The notes under the pieces are model-generated. The model did no database searches and was not told the origin of the DNA. It saw only the letters and a program-made list of their open reading frames with translations. The position numbers were made by a program, and so were the translations under genes. From assembly GCA_012841735.1 (NCBI GenBank), contig DUUE01000340.1, positions 1 to 9,790 of the forward strand: a stretch of DNA of 9,790 bases. The letters are read 5' to 3'. Origin of the DNA: Bacillota bacterium (GTDB lineage Bacteria > Bacillota > Dethiobacteria > Dethiobacterales > Dethiobacteraceae). Below are positions 1-7,160 of the stretch, piece after piece; position 1 is the stretch's first letter; each line of letters begins with the position of its first letter.

Positions 1-328
1 CGGGGCGGCGCACCTGGCCGGCGTGGTGGCCGCGTATACGGAGCTGCCCGTTATTGGCGTGCCGGTGCTGGGGAAAGCTTTAAGCGGCGCCGATGCCCTG
101 TATTCAATGGTGCAGATGCCTTCCGGCATTCCGGTGGCGGTTGTTGCCATCAACGGCGCCAAAAATGCCGGCCTTTTGGCGGTACAGATTTTAGGCACGG
201 CCGATGAGGTCCTGCGTGGCAAGCTGCAGCAGTATAAAGCCCGGCTGTGCCGGGAAGTGGAGGCCAAAGCGGACATGGTGAGAAAATTGGGCTGGAGAGA
301 GTACCTGGCCGGGAAGCAGAAACGGTAA
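1..328 (+). CDS. purE: 5-(carboxyamino)imidazole ribonucleotide mutase PurE, C-terminal part (5' end outside window)
   Basis: PurE carries out the AIR carboxylation step of purine synthesis: class I enzymes move the carboxyl group of N5-CAIR, made by PurK, to give CAIR. The reading frame enters at base 2, and 108 residues are visible before the TAA at 326-328. It opens with GAAHLAGVVAAYTELPVIGV, the conserved PurE segment around the substrate pocket. It continues through SGADALYSMVQMPSGIPVAV and NAGLLAVQILG, the usual C-terminal core. The N-terminal part with the SAHRTP loop and catalytic His lies outside the window, so class I or II cannot be settled on catalytic residues; the visible part looks like class I. 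The C-terminal helix is of normal length. It is the first visible gene of the purine operon, with a 118-base gap before purF. Confidence 0.95.
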   Translation, partial: GAAHLAGVVAAYTELPVIGVPVLGKALSGADALYSMVQMPSGIPVAVVAINGAKNAGLLAVQILGTADEVLRGKLQQYKARLCREVEAKADMVRKLGWREYLAGKQKR

Positions 329-433
329 CAGCTGCTTGCCAACAAGCTTTAGTAAACATACAGGCGGGAGCTCCTGCATTTACCGTAGACGGCCGTAAAC
401 CGCCGGAACCATGATGCAGGGCGGCAGCCTGGC

Positions 434-440
434 AGGAGGT
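434..440 (+). promoter_or_regulatory. Shine-Dalgarno site deciding the purF start
   Basis: AGGAGGT is a near-perfect anti-16S match, 6 bases before the ATG at 447. It rules out the longer in-frame start at 411 and gives a propeptide of 13 residues, close to the Bacillus PurF propeptide length as I remember it. Confidence 0.85.
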
Positions 441-446
441 AAATAC

Positions 447-1892
447 ATGTTGGCTGTAGAAAAAAAGGATAAAATGCAGGAAGAATGCGGTGTTTTTGGG
501 ATTTATGCCCCGGGCAGTGATGTGGCCCAGCTTACCTATTACGGCTTGTATGCCCTGCAACACCGCGGGCAGGAAAGCGCAGGCATCGCCGTTGCCAACG
601 GCCGTACCGTTACGGGGGAAAAAGGCATGGGCCTGGTGGGGGAAGTGTTTGCCGATACGGGCAAATTGACGCAGATGCAGGGGCATATTGCCGTCGGCCA
701 TGTGCGCTACTCTACCACCGGTTCCAGCACGCTGGTCAACGCCCAGCCGCTTCTGGTACGCTACCGCAGCGGCATGCTGGCCATTGTGCACAACGGCAAT
801 CTTGTCAACGGCGGGGCTCTGCGACGGGAATTGGAAGAAGAGGGTTCCATCTTCCAGGGAACAACAGACAGTGAAATAATTGCGCACCTGGTGGCACGTT
901 CCGGCGAAAAAATCATTACAGCGGCACTGCCGAAAATCCTCCCCAGGCTGCGGGGGGCTTACTCCTTTATCCTGATGACACCTGACACATTAATCGGCAT
1001 CCGTGACCCCCACGGCATACGCCCCTTATCCCTGGGGGAAACACAGGCCGGCTATGTCCTTGCCTCTGAAACATGTGCCTTCGACACTGTGGGAGCCAAA
1101 TTTCTCCGTGATATTAATCCGGGAGAAATGGTGGTCATCGATAAAAAAGGCCTGCGTTCTGAACAGTTTGCGCCGGCGGCAAAACATGCCATGTGTGTCT
1201 TTGAATATATTTATTTTGCCCGCCCCGACAGCAACCTGCTGGGGAAAAATGTGCATATGGTGCGAAAACGCCTGGGCAGGCGCCTGGCTCAGGAACACCC
1301 GGTGGAAGCCGACATTGTTACCGGTATCCCCGATTCCTCCCTTTCGGCCGCATCCGGTGTGGCGGAACAACTGGGGCTGCCGTATGAAATGGGCCTGATT
1401 AAAAACCGCTATATTGGCAGGACATTCATCCAGCCGGCCCAGGAAATACGCGAACTGGGAGTCCAGCTGAAGCTGAATCCGGTGCGGCAGATTGTGGCAG
1501 GCAAAAGGGTGGTGATGGTGGACGATTCCCTCGTCCGCGGCACCACATCCTTACGGATTGTGGAAATGCTGCGCCGGGCGGGAGCCAAAGAAGTCCATGT
1601 GCGTATCAGCTCACCCCCGGTCATTGCTCCCTGTTATTACGGCCTGGACACATCATCCTCGTCCGAACTGATCGGTGCACGCCTGAGTGTGCCGGAAATC
1701 GCCAGAGCAATCGGTGCCGATTCCCTCGGCTATTTAAGCGAAGAGGGTATGCTGGAATGCATAGGCCTGCCGCAGGTAAATTTCTGCACGGCCTGTTTTA
1801 ACGGTTGTTACCCGGTGGAAGCGGAAGACGGCTGCTGCCGGGCAGGTGAAGAAAATGACGGGGGGTGCGCCGGCTGTGGGCTACACGTATAA
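447..1892 (+). CDS. purF: Amidophosphoribosyltransferase PurF, propeptide and [4Fe-4S] type
   Basis: PurF is the committed step of purine synthesis: glutamine amide nitrogen plus PRPP gives 5-phosphoribosylamine. The ATG at 447 is chosen because AGGAGGT (434-440) lies 6 bases upstream; an in-frame ATG at 411 has no such site. The protein is 481 residues. A 13-residue propeptide precedes Cys14, the likely Ntn nucleophile exposed by self-cleavage (EECGVFGIYAP). The glutaminase domain shows HVRYSTTG (85-92) and HNGNL (115-119). The phosphoribosyltransferase domain has the PRPP loop VVMVDDSLVRGTT (355-367). Cys250, Cys396, Cys447 and Cys450 match the four ligands of the oxygen-sensitive [4Fe-4S] cluster of the Bacillus-type enzyme. 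The tail after Cys450 is odd, with five more cysteines (454, 463, 464, 474, 477). Its last codons overlap purM by 38 bases, which suggests translational coupling. Confidence 0.97.
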   Translation: MLAVEKKDKMQEECGVFGIYAPGSDVAQLTYYGLYALQHRGQESAGIAVANGRTVTGEKGMGLVGEVFADTGKLTQMQGHIAVGHVRYSTTGSSTLVNAQPLLVRYRSGMLAIVHNGNLVNGGALRRELEEEGSIFQGTTDSEIIAHLVARSGEKIITAALPKILPRLRGAYSFILMTPDTLIGIRDPHGIRPLSLGETQAGYVLASETCAFDTVGAKFLRDINPGEMVVIDKKGLRSEQFAPAAKHAMCVFEYIYFARPDSNLLGKNVHMVRKRLGRRLAQEHPVEADIVTGIPDSSLSAASGVAEQLGLPYEMGLIKNRYIGRTFIQPAQEIRELGVQLKLNPVRQIVAGKRVVMVDDSLVRGTTSLRIVEMLRRAGAKEVHVRISSPPVIAPCYYGLDTSSSSELIGARLSVPEIARAIGADSLGYLSEEGMLECIGLPQVNFCTACFNGCYPVEAEDGCCRAGEENDGGCAGCGLHV

Positions 1893-2898
1893 AGCTGCCG
1901 GCGTCGATATCGATGCCGGCAATGAAGCTGTCCGCCTGCTGAAAAAACATGTACGCTCCACGTACCGCCCCGGGGTGCTGGGGGACGTGGGCGGTTTTGG
2001 CGGGCTGTTTGCCCTTTCCGGGAATTACAGGGAGCCTGTACTGGTGTCCGGTACAGACGGAGTGGGCACAAAACTGAAAATAGCCTTTCTTCTGGACAAA
2101 CATGATACCATCGGCCAGGATGCAGTGGCCATGTGTGTCAATGATATTGTGGTGCAGGGGGCCGAACCGCTTTTTTTCCTCGACTACCTGGCCGTGGGGA
2201 AATTGCGGCCGGAACGGGTGGCGGAAATAGTAAGCGGCATAGCCTGCGGCTGCCGCCTGGCGGGTTGTGCCCTGATCGGCGGCGAAACGGCGGAAATGCC
2301 GGGGTTTTATGCGGAAGAAGAATATGACCTGGCAGGCTTTGCCGTCGGCGTGGTGGAGCGCAGTGCCATTGTGGACGGCAGCGGCACCCTGCCCGGAGAT
2401 GTGGTGATCGGCCTGCCGTCTCGTGGCCTGCACAGCAACGGCTACTCCCTGGCGCGCAAAGTTTTACTGGAAAAGGCGGCGCTCCTGCCCGGCACTTACC
2501 TGCCCGAACTGGGGAAAACCCTGGGGGAAGAACTGCTTGCCCCCACCAGGATCTACGTCAAAACGATCCTGCACCTGCTACCCCGGGTGCAGGTACGCGG
2601 CATGGCCCATATTACCGGCGGCGGGCTGCCGGAAAACCTGCCCCGCTGCCTGCCGGAAGGTATGTGTGCAGAAATAGACCTTAAAGCCTGGACGCCGCCT
2701 CCCATCTTCCCGCTGATCCAAAAGCTGGGCGGCGTTCCGGAAGATGAAATGTTCCGTACATTTAACATGGGAATAGGTTTTGTCTGCATTGTCCCGGCGG
2801 ATGAGGCGGAAAAAGCCTGCCAGGTTTTGCAGACTTGCGGGGAAAAACCGGTTATCCTGGGCAAAGTGGCGGCGGGCAGCGGTGTCCGCTTTTTGTAG
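1855..2898 (+). CDS. purM: Phosphoribosylformylglycinamidine cyclo-ligase (AIR synthetase) PurM
   Basis: PurM closes the imidazole ring: FGAM plus ATP gives AIR, ADP and phosphate. The 347-residue protein has the normal length of the family. Diagnostic segments are the YKAAGVDIDAGNEAV start (12-26), GTDGVGTKL (66-74), GQDAVAMCVNDIVVQGAEPL (87-106), GGETAEMPGFY (142-152), LPSRGLHSNGYSLAR (187-201), HITGGGLPENLP (252-263) and FNMGIGF (303-309). The ATG at 1855 is preferred, with AGGTGA 5 bases upstream; a GTG at 1846 is in frame but would overlap its own ribosome site. The gene starts inside the end of purF (overlap 1855-1892, different frame), so its translation is probably coupled to purF. 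The first ten residues or so are longer than in typical PurM, where the protein begins near the YK motif, so a GTG at 1876 cannot be excluded. Confidence 0.96.
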   Translation: MTGGAPAVGYTYKAAGVDIDAGNEAVRLLKKHVRSTYRPGVLGDVGGFGGLFALSGNYREPVLVSGTDGVGTKLKIAFLLDKHDTIGQDAVAMCVNDIVVQGAEPLFFLDYLAVGKLRPERVAEIVSGIACGCRLAGCALIGGETAEMPGFYAEEEYDLAGFAVGVVERSAIVDGSGTLPGDVVIGLPSRGLHSNGYSLARKVLLEKAALLPGTYLPELGKTLGEELLAPTRIYVKTILHLLPRVQVRGMAHITGGGLPENLPRCLPEGMCAEIDLKAWTPPPIFPLIQKLGGVPEDEMFRTFNMGIGFVCIVPADEAEKACQVLQTCGEKPVILGKVAAGSGVRFL

Positions 2899-2918
2899 CA
2901 AGGCAAGGGGGAAGGGTA

Positions 2919-3527
2919 ATGAAAAAAATTGCCGTTCTTGCTTCCGGTAACGGCAGCAATCTCCAGGCTATCATAGATGCCACCAGAGGGGGCAGAATCA
3001 GGGACGCCCGTATCTGTCTCGTGATCAGCGACAAAAAAAACGCATATGCGCTGGAGCGGGCTCGCAGATGTAATCTTCCCGTCAGGGTGTTTCTTCACCA
3101 AGACTATCCGACACGGGATGCTTATGACCGCGCGCTGGTTGCCTGCCTGCAGGGGGAGGGGATTGACCTTGTGGTCCTGGCCGGTTTTATGCGCCTGGTA
3201 ACCCCGTATTTTGTCGGGGCTTTTCCCGGGCGTATCATGAATATCCACCCGTCGCTGCTGCCGGCTTTTCCCGGGACACGGGGGGTGGCAGACGCCCTGG
3301 AGTACGGGGTGAAAGTTACAGGTGTGACGGTACATTTTGTCGATGAAGGCATGGACACGGGGCCTGTGATCCTGCAGGAAGCAACGTCTGTATATGATGA
3401 CGATACGGAGGAAAGCCTGGCGGCCAGGCTTCATGCCATTGAACACCGCCTTTACCCCAAAGCCATCGATTTGTGGGTGCGCGGGAAAATAAAAATCGTG
3501 GGAAGAAGGTGCCTTCTTGATGACTGA
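2919..3527 (+). CDS. purN: Phosphoribosylglycinamide formyltransferase PurN (10-formyl-THF dependent)
   Basis: PurN transfers a formyl group from 10-formyltetrahydrofolate to GAR, giving FGAR. The 202-residue protein matches the family length. The N-terminal phosphate loop reads VLASGNGSNLQAII (6-19). The catalytic triad of the family is present as Asn108 and His110 in IMNIHPSLLPAFPG and Asp146 in VDEGMDTGPVILQ. The folate-site stretch LAGFMRLVTPYFV (87-99) is also typical. The ATG at 2919 is supported by AAGGGGG (2905-2911), 7 bases upstream, and by the family start MKKIAVLASG; a longer open frame reaching back into purM is not needed. The gap to purM is 20 bases. At the 3' end the stop codon overlaps the purH start by 8 bases (ATGACTGA), so the two genes are coupled. 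Confidence 0.97.
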   Translation: MKKIAVLASGNGSNLQAIIDATRGGRIRDARICLVISDKKNAYALERARRCNLPVRVFLHQDYPTRDAYDRALVACLQGEGIDLVVLAGFMRLVTPYFVGAFPGRIMNIHPSLLPAFPGTRGVADALEYGVKVTGVTVHFVDEGMDTGPVILQEATSVYDDDTEESLAARLHAIEHRLYPKAIDLWVRGKIKIVGRRCLLDD

Positions 3528-5061
3528 AAAACTGGCCTTGTTGAGTGTATCCGACAAGACGGGCATTGTCGCCTTTGGCAGGGGGCTTGTGCAGCATGGC
3601 TTCACCCTTGTTTCCACCGGCGGCACACAGCGTGTACTGCAGGAAGCAGGCCTGCCTGTCATTGGTGTGGCGGATATAACCGGGTTCCCGGAAATCCTGG
3701 ACGGCCGGGTGAAAACACTGCACCCCAAAATCCACGGCGGCATCCTGGCCCGGCGGGAACTGGATACGCACCGCAAACAGATGGAAGAACATAAACTTTT
3801 ACCCATTGACATGGTTGTTGTCAACCTTTATCCTTTTGCCGCCACTGTGGCCGGGGAAAATGTCACCCTGGAAGAAGCAATTGAAAATATAGATATCGGA
3901 GGACCAGGCATGGTCCGCTCCGCGGCGAAAAATTACCGGCACGTTACTGTTGTGGTCAACCCTGCCCGTTACGAGGGTATACTTGCGGAGCTGGCGGAAA
4001 AAGGCAGTGTGAGCGGGGAAACACGTTTTGCCCTGGCAGTGGAAGCGTTCAGTCATACGGCGCACTATGATGCCTTAATTTCCCGCTGGCTGGCGGCACA
4101 GGCGGAAGCGGCGCCCATCTTCCCGGAAACAATTGTCCTGCCATACGAAAAGGTACAGGAACTGCGCTACGGGGAAAATCCGGGGCAGCAGGCGGCTTTT
4201 TACCGGGAACCGCTGGCAGGGCCGGGAACGGTGGCGGGTTGCAGGCAACTCCACGGTAAAGCGTTGTCTTTTAACAACTTAAACGACCTGCATGCCGCCT
4301 GGGAACTGGTGCAGGAATTCGGCGAACCCGCCGCCGTAGCCGTAAAGCATACCAACCCCTGCGGAGTGGCGGTGGGTCCCGATCTATTTACCGCCTTTGC
4401 GCGTGCTTACGCGGCGGACCCCGTTTCTATCTTCGGCGGTATAGTGGCGGTAAACCGCCTGCTGGACGCGCAAACGGCGGAAAAATTAAGTGAAATTTTC
4501 CTGGAAGTCATTATTGCTCCCGCTTACAGTGAAGAGGCGCTGGCTATTCTTAGGCGCAAAAAAGACCTGCGCCTGCTGGCAGCCCCGCTGCCGGCCAGGC
4601 GGGAGGCTACTGACCTGAAAAAAGTCTCCGGCGGCCTGCTTGTACAGACACTGGATATAACACCAGTCACGGCGGAAGGCTGGCAGGCAGTGACTGCGCG
4701 CAAGCCGACGCCCGCACAGGTGGCCGACATGGTCTTCGGCATGAAAGTGGTAAAACATGTCAAGTCCAATGCCATCGTCCTGGTGAAAGACGGACAGACT
4801 CTGGGTATCGGTGCCGGGCAGATGAACCGTGTCGGCGCCGCCCGCATTGCCCTGGAACAGGCCGGGGATGAAGCGGCCGGCTCCGTCCTGGCGTCCGATG
4901 CATTCTTCCCCTTCCGGGACACGGTGGATGCAGCCGCAGCCGGCGGCGTGGCGGCCATTGTCCAGCCGGGCGGCTCCGTCAAAGACAAAGAGTCCATTAC
5001 CGCCTGTGATGAACACGGGATAGCCATGGTGTTTACCGGTGTCCGTTACTTTAAACACTGA
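3520..5061 (+). CDS. purH: Bifunctional AICAR formyltransferase / IMP cyclohydrolase PurH
   Basis: PurH performs the last two steps to IMP: formylation of AICAR with 10-formyl-THF, then ring closure of FAICAR. The 513-residue protein is of standard length. The N-terminal IMP cyclohydrolase domain shows LLSVSDKTGIV (7-17), STGGTQ (32-37) and GRVKTLHPKIHGGILARR (62-79). The C-terminal transformylase domain shows LRYGENPGQQAAFYR (215-229), LSFNNLNDLHAAWEL (249-263), the catalytic Lys276-His277 pair in VKHTNPCG, SNAIVLV (416-422) and SDAFFPFRD (459-467). It ends in the typical GVRYFKH. The ATG at 3520 lies 8 bases after AAGGTG (3506-3511). A TTG immediately before it is in frame but unlikely. The start overlaps the purN stop. 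PurH shares the 10-formyl-THF donor with its neighbour PurN. Confidence 0.98.
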   Translation: MTEKLALLSVSDKTGIVAFGRGLVQHGFTLVSTGGTQRVLQEAGLPVIGVADITGFPEILDGRVKTLHPKIHGGILARRELDTHRKQMEEHKLLPIDMVVVNLYPFAATVAGENVTLEEAIENIDIGGPGMVRSAAKNYRHVTVVVNPARYEGILAELAEKGSVSGETRFALAVEAFSHTAHYDALISRWLAAQAEAAPIFPETIVLPYEKVQELRYGENPGQQAAFYREPLAGPGTVAGCRQLHGKALSFNNLNDLHAAWELVQEFGEPAAVAVKHTNPCGVAVGPDLFTAFARAYAADPVSIFGGIVAVNRLLDAQTAEKLSEIFLEVIIAPAYSEEALAILRRKKDLRLLAAPLPARREATDLKKVSGGLLVQTLDITPVTAEGWQAVTARKPTPAQVADMVFGMKVVKHVKSNAIVLVKDGQTLGIGAGQMNRVGAARIALEQAGDEAAGSVLASDAFFPFRDTVDAAAAGGVAAIVQPGGSVKDKESITACDEHGIAMVFTGVRYFKH

Positions 5062-5084
5062 CTTGTGTGAAGATATTTCTGAAC

Positions 5085-5090
5085 AGGAGG
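5085..5090 (+). promoter_or_regulatory. Shine-Dalgarno site deciding the purD start
   Basis: A perfect AGGAGG, 6 bases before the ATG at 5097. It excludes the upstream in-frame GTG at 5067, since that start would place the site inside the coding region. Confidence 0.85.
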
Positions 5091-5096
5091 ACAAAT

Positions 5097-6374
5097 ATGC
5101 GTGTTTTAGTTGTGGGCGGCGGCGGCAGGGAACATGCACTGGTCTGGAAACTGCGGAAAAGTCCCCGCGTCAAAAGAATCTACTGCGCTCCCGGCAATGC
5201 AGGCATAGCAGAACTGGCCGAATGTGTGGACATAGCGGCGGACGACATCACAAAACTGGTCAAATTTGCAGAGGAGCAGGAAATTGAGCTTACTGTGGCC
5301 GGCCCGGAGGCGCCGCTGGCAGCCGGGATAGCCGATGCTTTCAAGGCAGAGGGCCTGAAAGTGTTCGGGCCGGTTGCGGCGGCCGCCCGGCTGGAAGCAA
5401 GCAAAGTATTTGCCAAACAACTGATGCAGAAATACGGTATCCCCACGGCGGAAAGCCGTACTTTTACCGTGGCGGAAGATGCCCTGGAATATATCCGTAG
5501 AAAAGGGGCGCCCATTGTGGTAAAGGCGGACGGGCTGGCGGCAGGGAAAGGTGTAATTGTGGCACAGACAATGGCTGAGGCGGAGGCAGCCGTCAAGCGC
5601 ATGCTGGTGGCGGGGGAATTTGGCGCAGCCGGCAAGAGGATAGTGCTGGAAGAATACCTTGCCGGAGAAGAAGTGTCCGTGCTGGCTTTTACCGACGGGA
5701 AGGCGGTGGTACCCATGGCAGGTGCCCAGGACCATAAAGCCGCCTATGACCATGACCGGGGTCCAAATACGGGCGGCATGGGCGCGTACTCGCCCGCTCC
5801 CGTCCTGACGCCGGAGTTGTTGCAGCAGGTAAGGAGGGAAATTCTTGAGCCCACCGTGGACGGGCTGCGCCGGGAAGGCATTACTTTCCAGGGGGTGCTG
5901 TATGCCGGCCTGATGCTGACGGCGGACGGCCCCAAGGTGCTGGAATATAATGTACGTTTTGGCGACCCGGAATGCCAGGCAATCCTGCCCCGCCTCAAAG
6001 GCGACCTGGCGGAAATCATGCTTGCCGTCAACAGCGGCAGCCTGGCGGAAGCAACAATTGCCTGGCATGACCGGCACACCGCCTGCGTGGTGATGGCTTC
6101 CGGCGGCTATCCCGGTACATATGCCACAGGGAAAGTTATTACCGGGCTTGCAGAAGCGGCAGCCATGCCGGATGTATATCTTTTCCACGCCGGGACCGCC
6201 GTGCGGGACGGGAAAATTGTAACTGCCGGCGGCCGCGTCCTGGGAGTGACCGCCTGGGGCGATACACTGGCATCCGCCCTGGAAAAAGCTTACCGGGCTG
6301 TCCGCACCATCCGCTTCGAAGGTGCCCACTACCGCAGCGACATCGGCCATCGGGGCCGGGCCGGAACTTCTTAA
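5097..6374 (+). CDS. purD: Phosphoribosylamine-glycine ligase (GAR synthetase) PurD
   Basis: PurD joins phosphoribosylamine, the unstable product of PurF, to glycine with ATP, giving GAR. The ATG at 5097 follows AGGAGG (5085-5090) by 6 bases; an in-frame GTG at 5067 would add ten residues not found in the family. The 425-residue protein begins MRVLVVGGGGREHAL, the PurD N-terminal signature. The ATP-grasp domain follows with VVKADGLAAGKGVIVA (141-156) and VLEEYLAGEEVSVLAF (183-198). The PurD signature RGPNTGGMGAYSPAP (221-235) is intact, and LEYNVRFGDPECQ (282-294) holds the Mg-binding Glu and Asn. The protein ends with DIGHRGRAGTS, close to the usual IGHRAL-type end. It is the last gene of the purine run, 35 bases after purH. 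Confidence 0.98.
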   Translation: MRVLVVGGGGREHALVWKLRKSPRVKRIYCAPGNAGIAELAECVDIAADDITKLVKFAEEQEIELTVAGPEAPLAAGIADAFKAEGLKVFGPVAAAARLEASKVFAKQLMQKYGIPTAESRTFTVAEDALEYIRRKGAPIVVKADGLAAGKGVIVAQTMAEAEAAVKRMLVAGEFGAAGKRIVLEEYLAGEEVSVLAFTDGKAVVPMAGAQDHKAAYDHDRGPNTGGMGAYSPAPVLTPELLQQVRREILEPTVDGLRREGITFQGVLYAGLMLTADGPKVLEYNVRFGDPECQAILPRLKGDLAEIMLAVNSGSLAEATIAWHDRHTACVVMASGGYPGTYATGKVITGLAEAAAMPDVYLFHAGTAVRDGKIVTAGGRVLGVTAWGDTLASALEKAYRAVRTIRFEGAHYRSDIGHRGRAGTS

Positions 6375-6445
6375 ACTTTCCCGGGCACACACTGCCAAAC
6401 CGTATCACCGCGCTGCGTCCGAAAAGTGATTTGCGGGCTGCTGCG

Positions 6446-6478
6446 TGCTGCGGCAGGTTTTAACTGCCTGCCGCAGCA
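6446..6478 (+). terminator. Perfect 12-bp hairpin after purD; possible terminator without a U tract
   Basis: Bases 6446-6457 (TGCTGCGGCAGG) are the exact reverse complement of 6467-6478, with a 9-base loop TTTTAACTG. It lies 72 bases after the purD stop and about 80 bases before cobO. Neither strand has a T run straight after the stem, so it is not a textbook Rho-independent terminator. It could still pause or end transcription, protect the 3' end of the purine mRNA, or separate purD expression from cobO expression. The remaining spacer bases, 6375-6445 and 6479-6556, show no B12 box or promoter I can support. Confidence 0.4.
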
Positions 6479-6556
6479 GGAAAGGATTATGGGGCAAACT
6501 GCGGAAACACTACTGACAGGCAGCGGAACTGCCGGACAGGAAAAGGAGTGATGACG

Positions 6557-7087
6557 ATGAAGGACCGCCGCGGTGTGGTCATGGTGTATACGGGGAACGG
6601 AAAAGGAAAGACAACCGCCGCCCTGGGCCTTGCCCTGCGGGCAAGCGGGCACGGGGAAAAAGTTTTTCTGGTCCAGTTCCGGAAAAATGACCCGACATAC
6701 GGGGAAATACAGGCCATTCGCAAGTTTTTGCCCAATATTACGGTTGTCCAGTCGCAAGAGGGACGTTTTGTGCTGAACGGTAATTTTACACCGGAGGATT
6801 ACCGGGATGCGGAAAATATTTTCCGGCAGGGCAGGGAGGCTGTCTTGTCCGGGGAATACGGCCTTGTTATTTTTGATGAAATCAATTTTGCCATAGCCAA
6901 CGGCCTGGTTAAAGTCCCGGATCTTTTGGCACTGCTGAAAGAGCGTCCGCCCCATGTCAATGTGGTCCTGACAGGCAGGTATGCCGATGCTGCCATCGTG
7001 GAAGCGGCCGACCTTGTCAGCGAAGTGCGGGAGGTAAAACATCATTTTCAGTCCGGGATCAAAGCTCAGCCGGGCGTGGAGTATTAA
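6557..7087 (+). CDS. cobO: Cob(I)alamin / cob(I)yrinic acid a,c-diamide adenosyltransferase (CobO/BtuR family)
   Basis: This enzyme moves the 5'-deoxyadenosyl group of ATP onto the cobalt of reduced corrinoids to make adenosylcobalamin. The 176-residue protein has a modified Walker A loop YTGNGKGKTTAALGLALRA (11-29), the family hallmark. It continues with VFLVQFRK (36-43), a Walker B-like LVIFDEINFAIANGLV (103-118), VNVVLTGRYA (134-143) and the C-terminal signature VSEVREVKHHFQSGIKAQPG (154-173). Compared with E. coli BtuR, about 20 N-terminal residues are absent, as in many short Bacillota forms. AAGGAG (6543-6548) supports the ATG at 6557, spacing 8; an ATG at 6551 is the alternative. There are no other corrinoid genes in the window, so a salvage or housekeeping role is as likely as de novo synthesis. 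It has no recognisable terminator before the next promoter. The symbol could equally be btuR or cobA. Confidence 0.93.
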   Translation: MKDRRGVVMVYTGNGKGKTTAALGLALRASGHGEKVFLVQFRKNDPTYGEIQAIRKFLPNITVVQSQEGRFVLNGNFTPEDYRDAENIFRQGREAVLSGEYGLVIFDEINFAIANGLVKVPDLLALLKERPPHVNVVLTGRYADAAIVEAADLVSEVREVKHHFQSGIKAQPGVEY

Positions 7088-7101
7088 AAGCAAGAATGCA
7101 G

Positions 7102-7130
7102 TTGTAAAACCAGGGCCCGCCGGATATAAT
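7102..7130 (+). promoter_or_regulatory. Sigma-A type promoter of the dnaE-like gene
   Basis: The -35 box TTGTAA (7102-7107) is four of six to TTGACA. The spacer is exactly 17 bases, and the -10 box TATAAT (7125-7130) is perfect. The predicted transcription start is about 7137. The site sits in an AT-rich island (7124-7150) inside otherwise GC-rich DNA. It is the only near-consensus promoter I can see in the window. It starts 15 bases after the cobO stop and points into the polymerase gene. Confidence 0.8.
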
Positions 7131-7138
7131 ATTATATA

Positions 7139-7152
7139 CGAACATATGTTTG
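7139..7152 (+). promoter_or_regulatory. LexA (DinR-type) SOS box
   Basis: CGAACATATGTTTG matches the Gram-positive SOS consensus CGAAC-RNRY-GTTYG-like, with both GAAC and GTT half-site cores and the required 4-base spacer. Twelve of 14 bases are symmetric; the one broken pair is G7140/T7151. The site begins 8 bases after the -10 box and covers about +2 to +16, so bound LexA would block transcription initiation. This placement is typical of SOS operators. The assignment rests on the motif and its position; LexA itself is not encoded here. Confidence 0.8.
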
Positions 7153-7154
7153 GC

Positions 7155-7160
7155 GGGAGG
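7155..7160 (+). promoter_or_regulatory. Shine-Dalgarno site of the dnaE-like gene
   Basis: GGGAGG sits 7 bases before the GTG at 7168 and fixes that start. It lies directly after the SOS box and partly inside the right arm of the inverted repeat, so promoter choice may decide whether it is accessible. Confidence 0.75.

Noticed and set aside
334..350. Small hairpin GCTTG-CCAA-CAAGC followed by TTT after purE
   Set aside because: A 5-bp stem and three Ts are too weak for a terminator, and the genes downstream continue the same pathway.
411..446. Earlier in-frame ATG for purF at 411
   Set aside because: No ribosome site precedes it, and AGGAGGT sits between it and the ATG at 447, which gives the right propeptide length.
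329..446. Promoter or purine regulatory site between purE and purF
   Set aside because: The best pair (TTGCCA at 336, then TACAGG 17 bases later) has a poor -10 box; no PurR box or riboswitch fold was recognised.
2553..3824. Long open frames on the minus strand (also 150-887, 5106-6398, 7525-8529)
   Set aside because: They lie fully opposite clearly conserved purine or dnaE-like genes, show no recognisable protein motifs, and are expected as shadows in GC-rich coding DNA.
6375..6556. Cobalamin riboswitch upstream of cobO
   Set aside because: The spacer is about 180 bases, and I could find no B12-box-like sequence or the expected helices.
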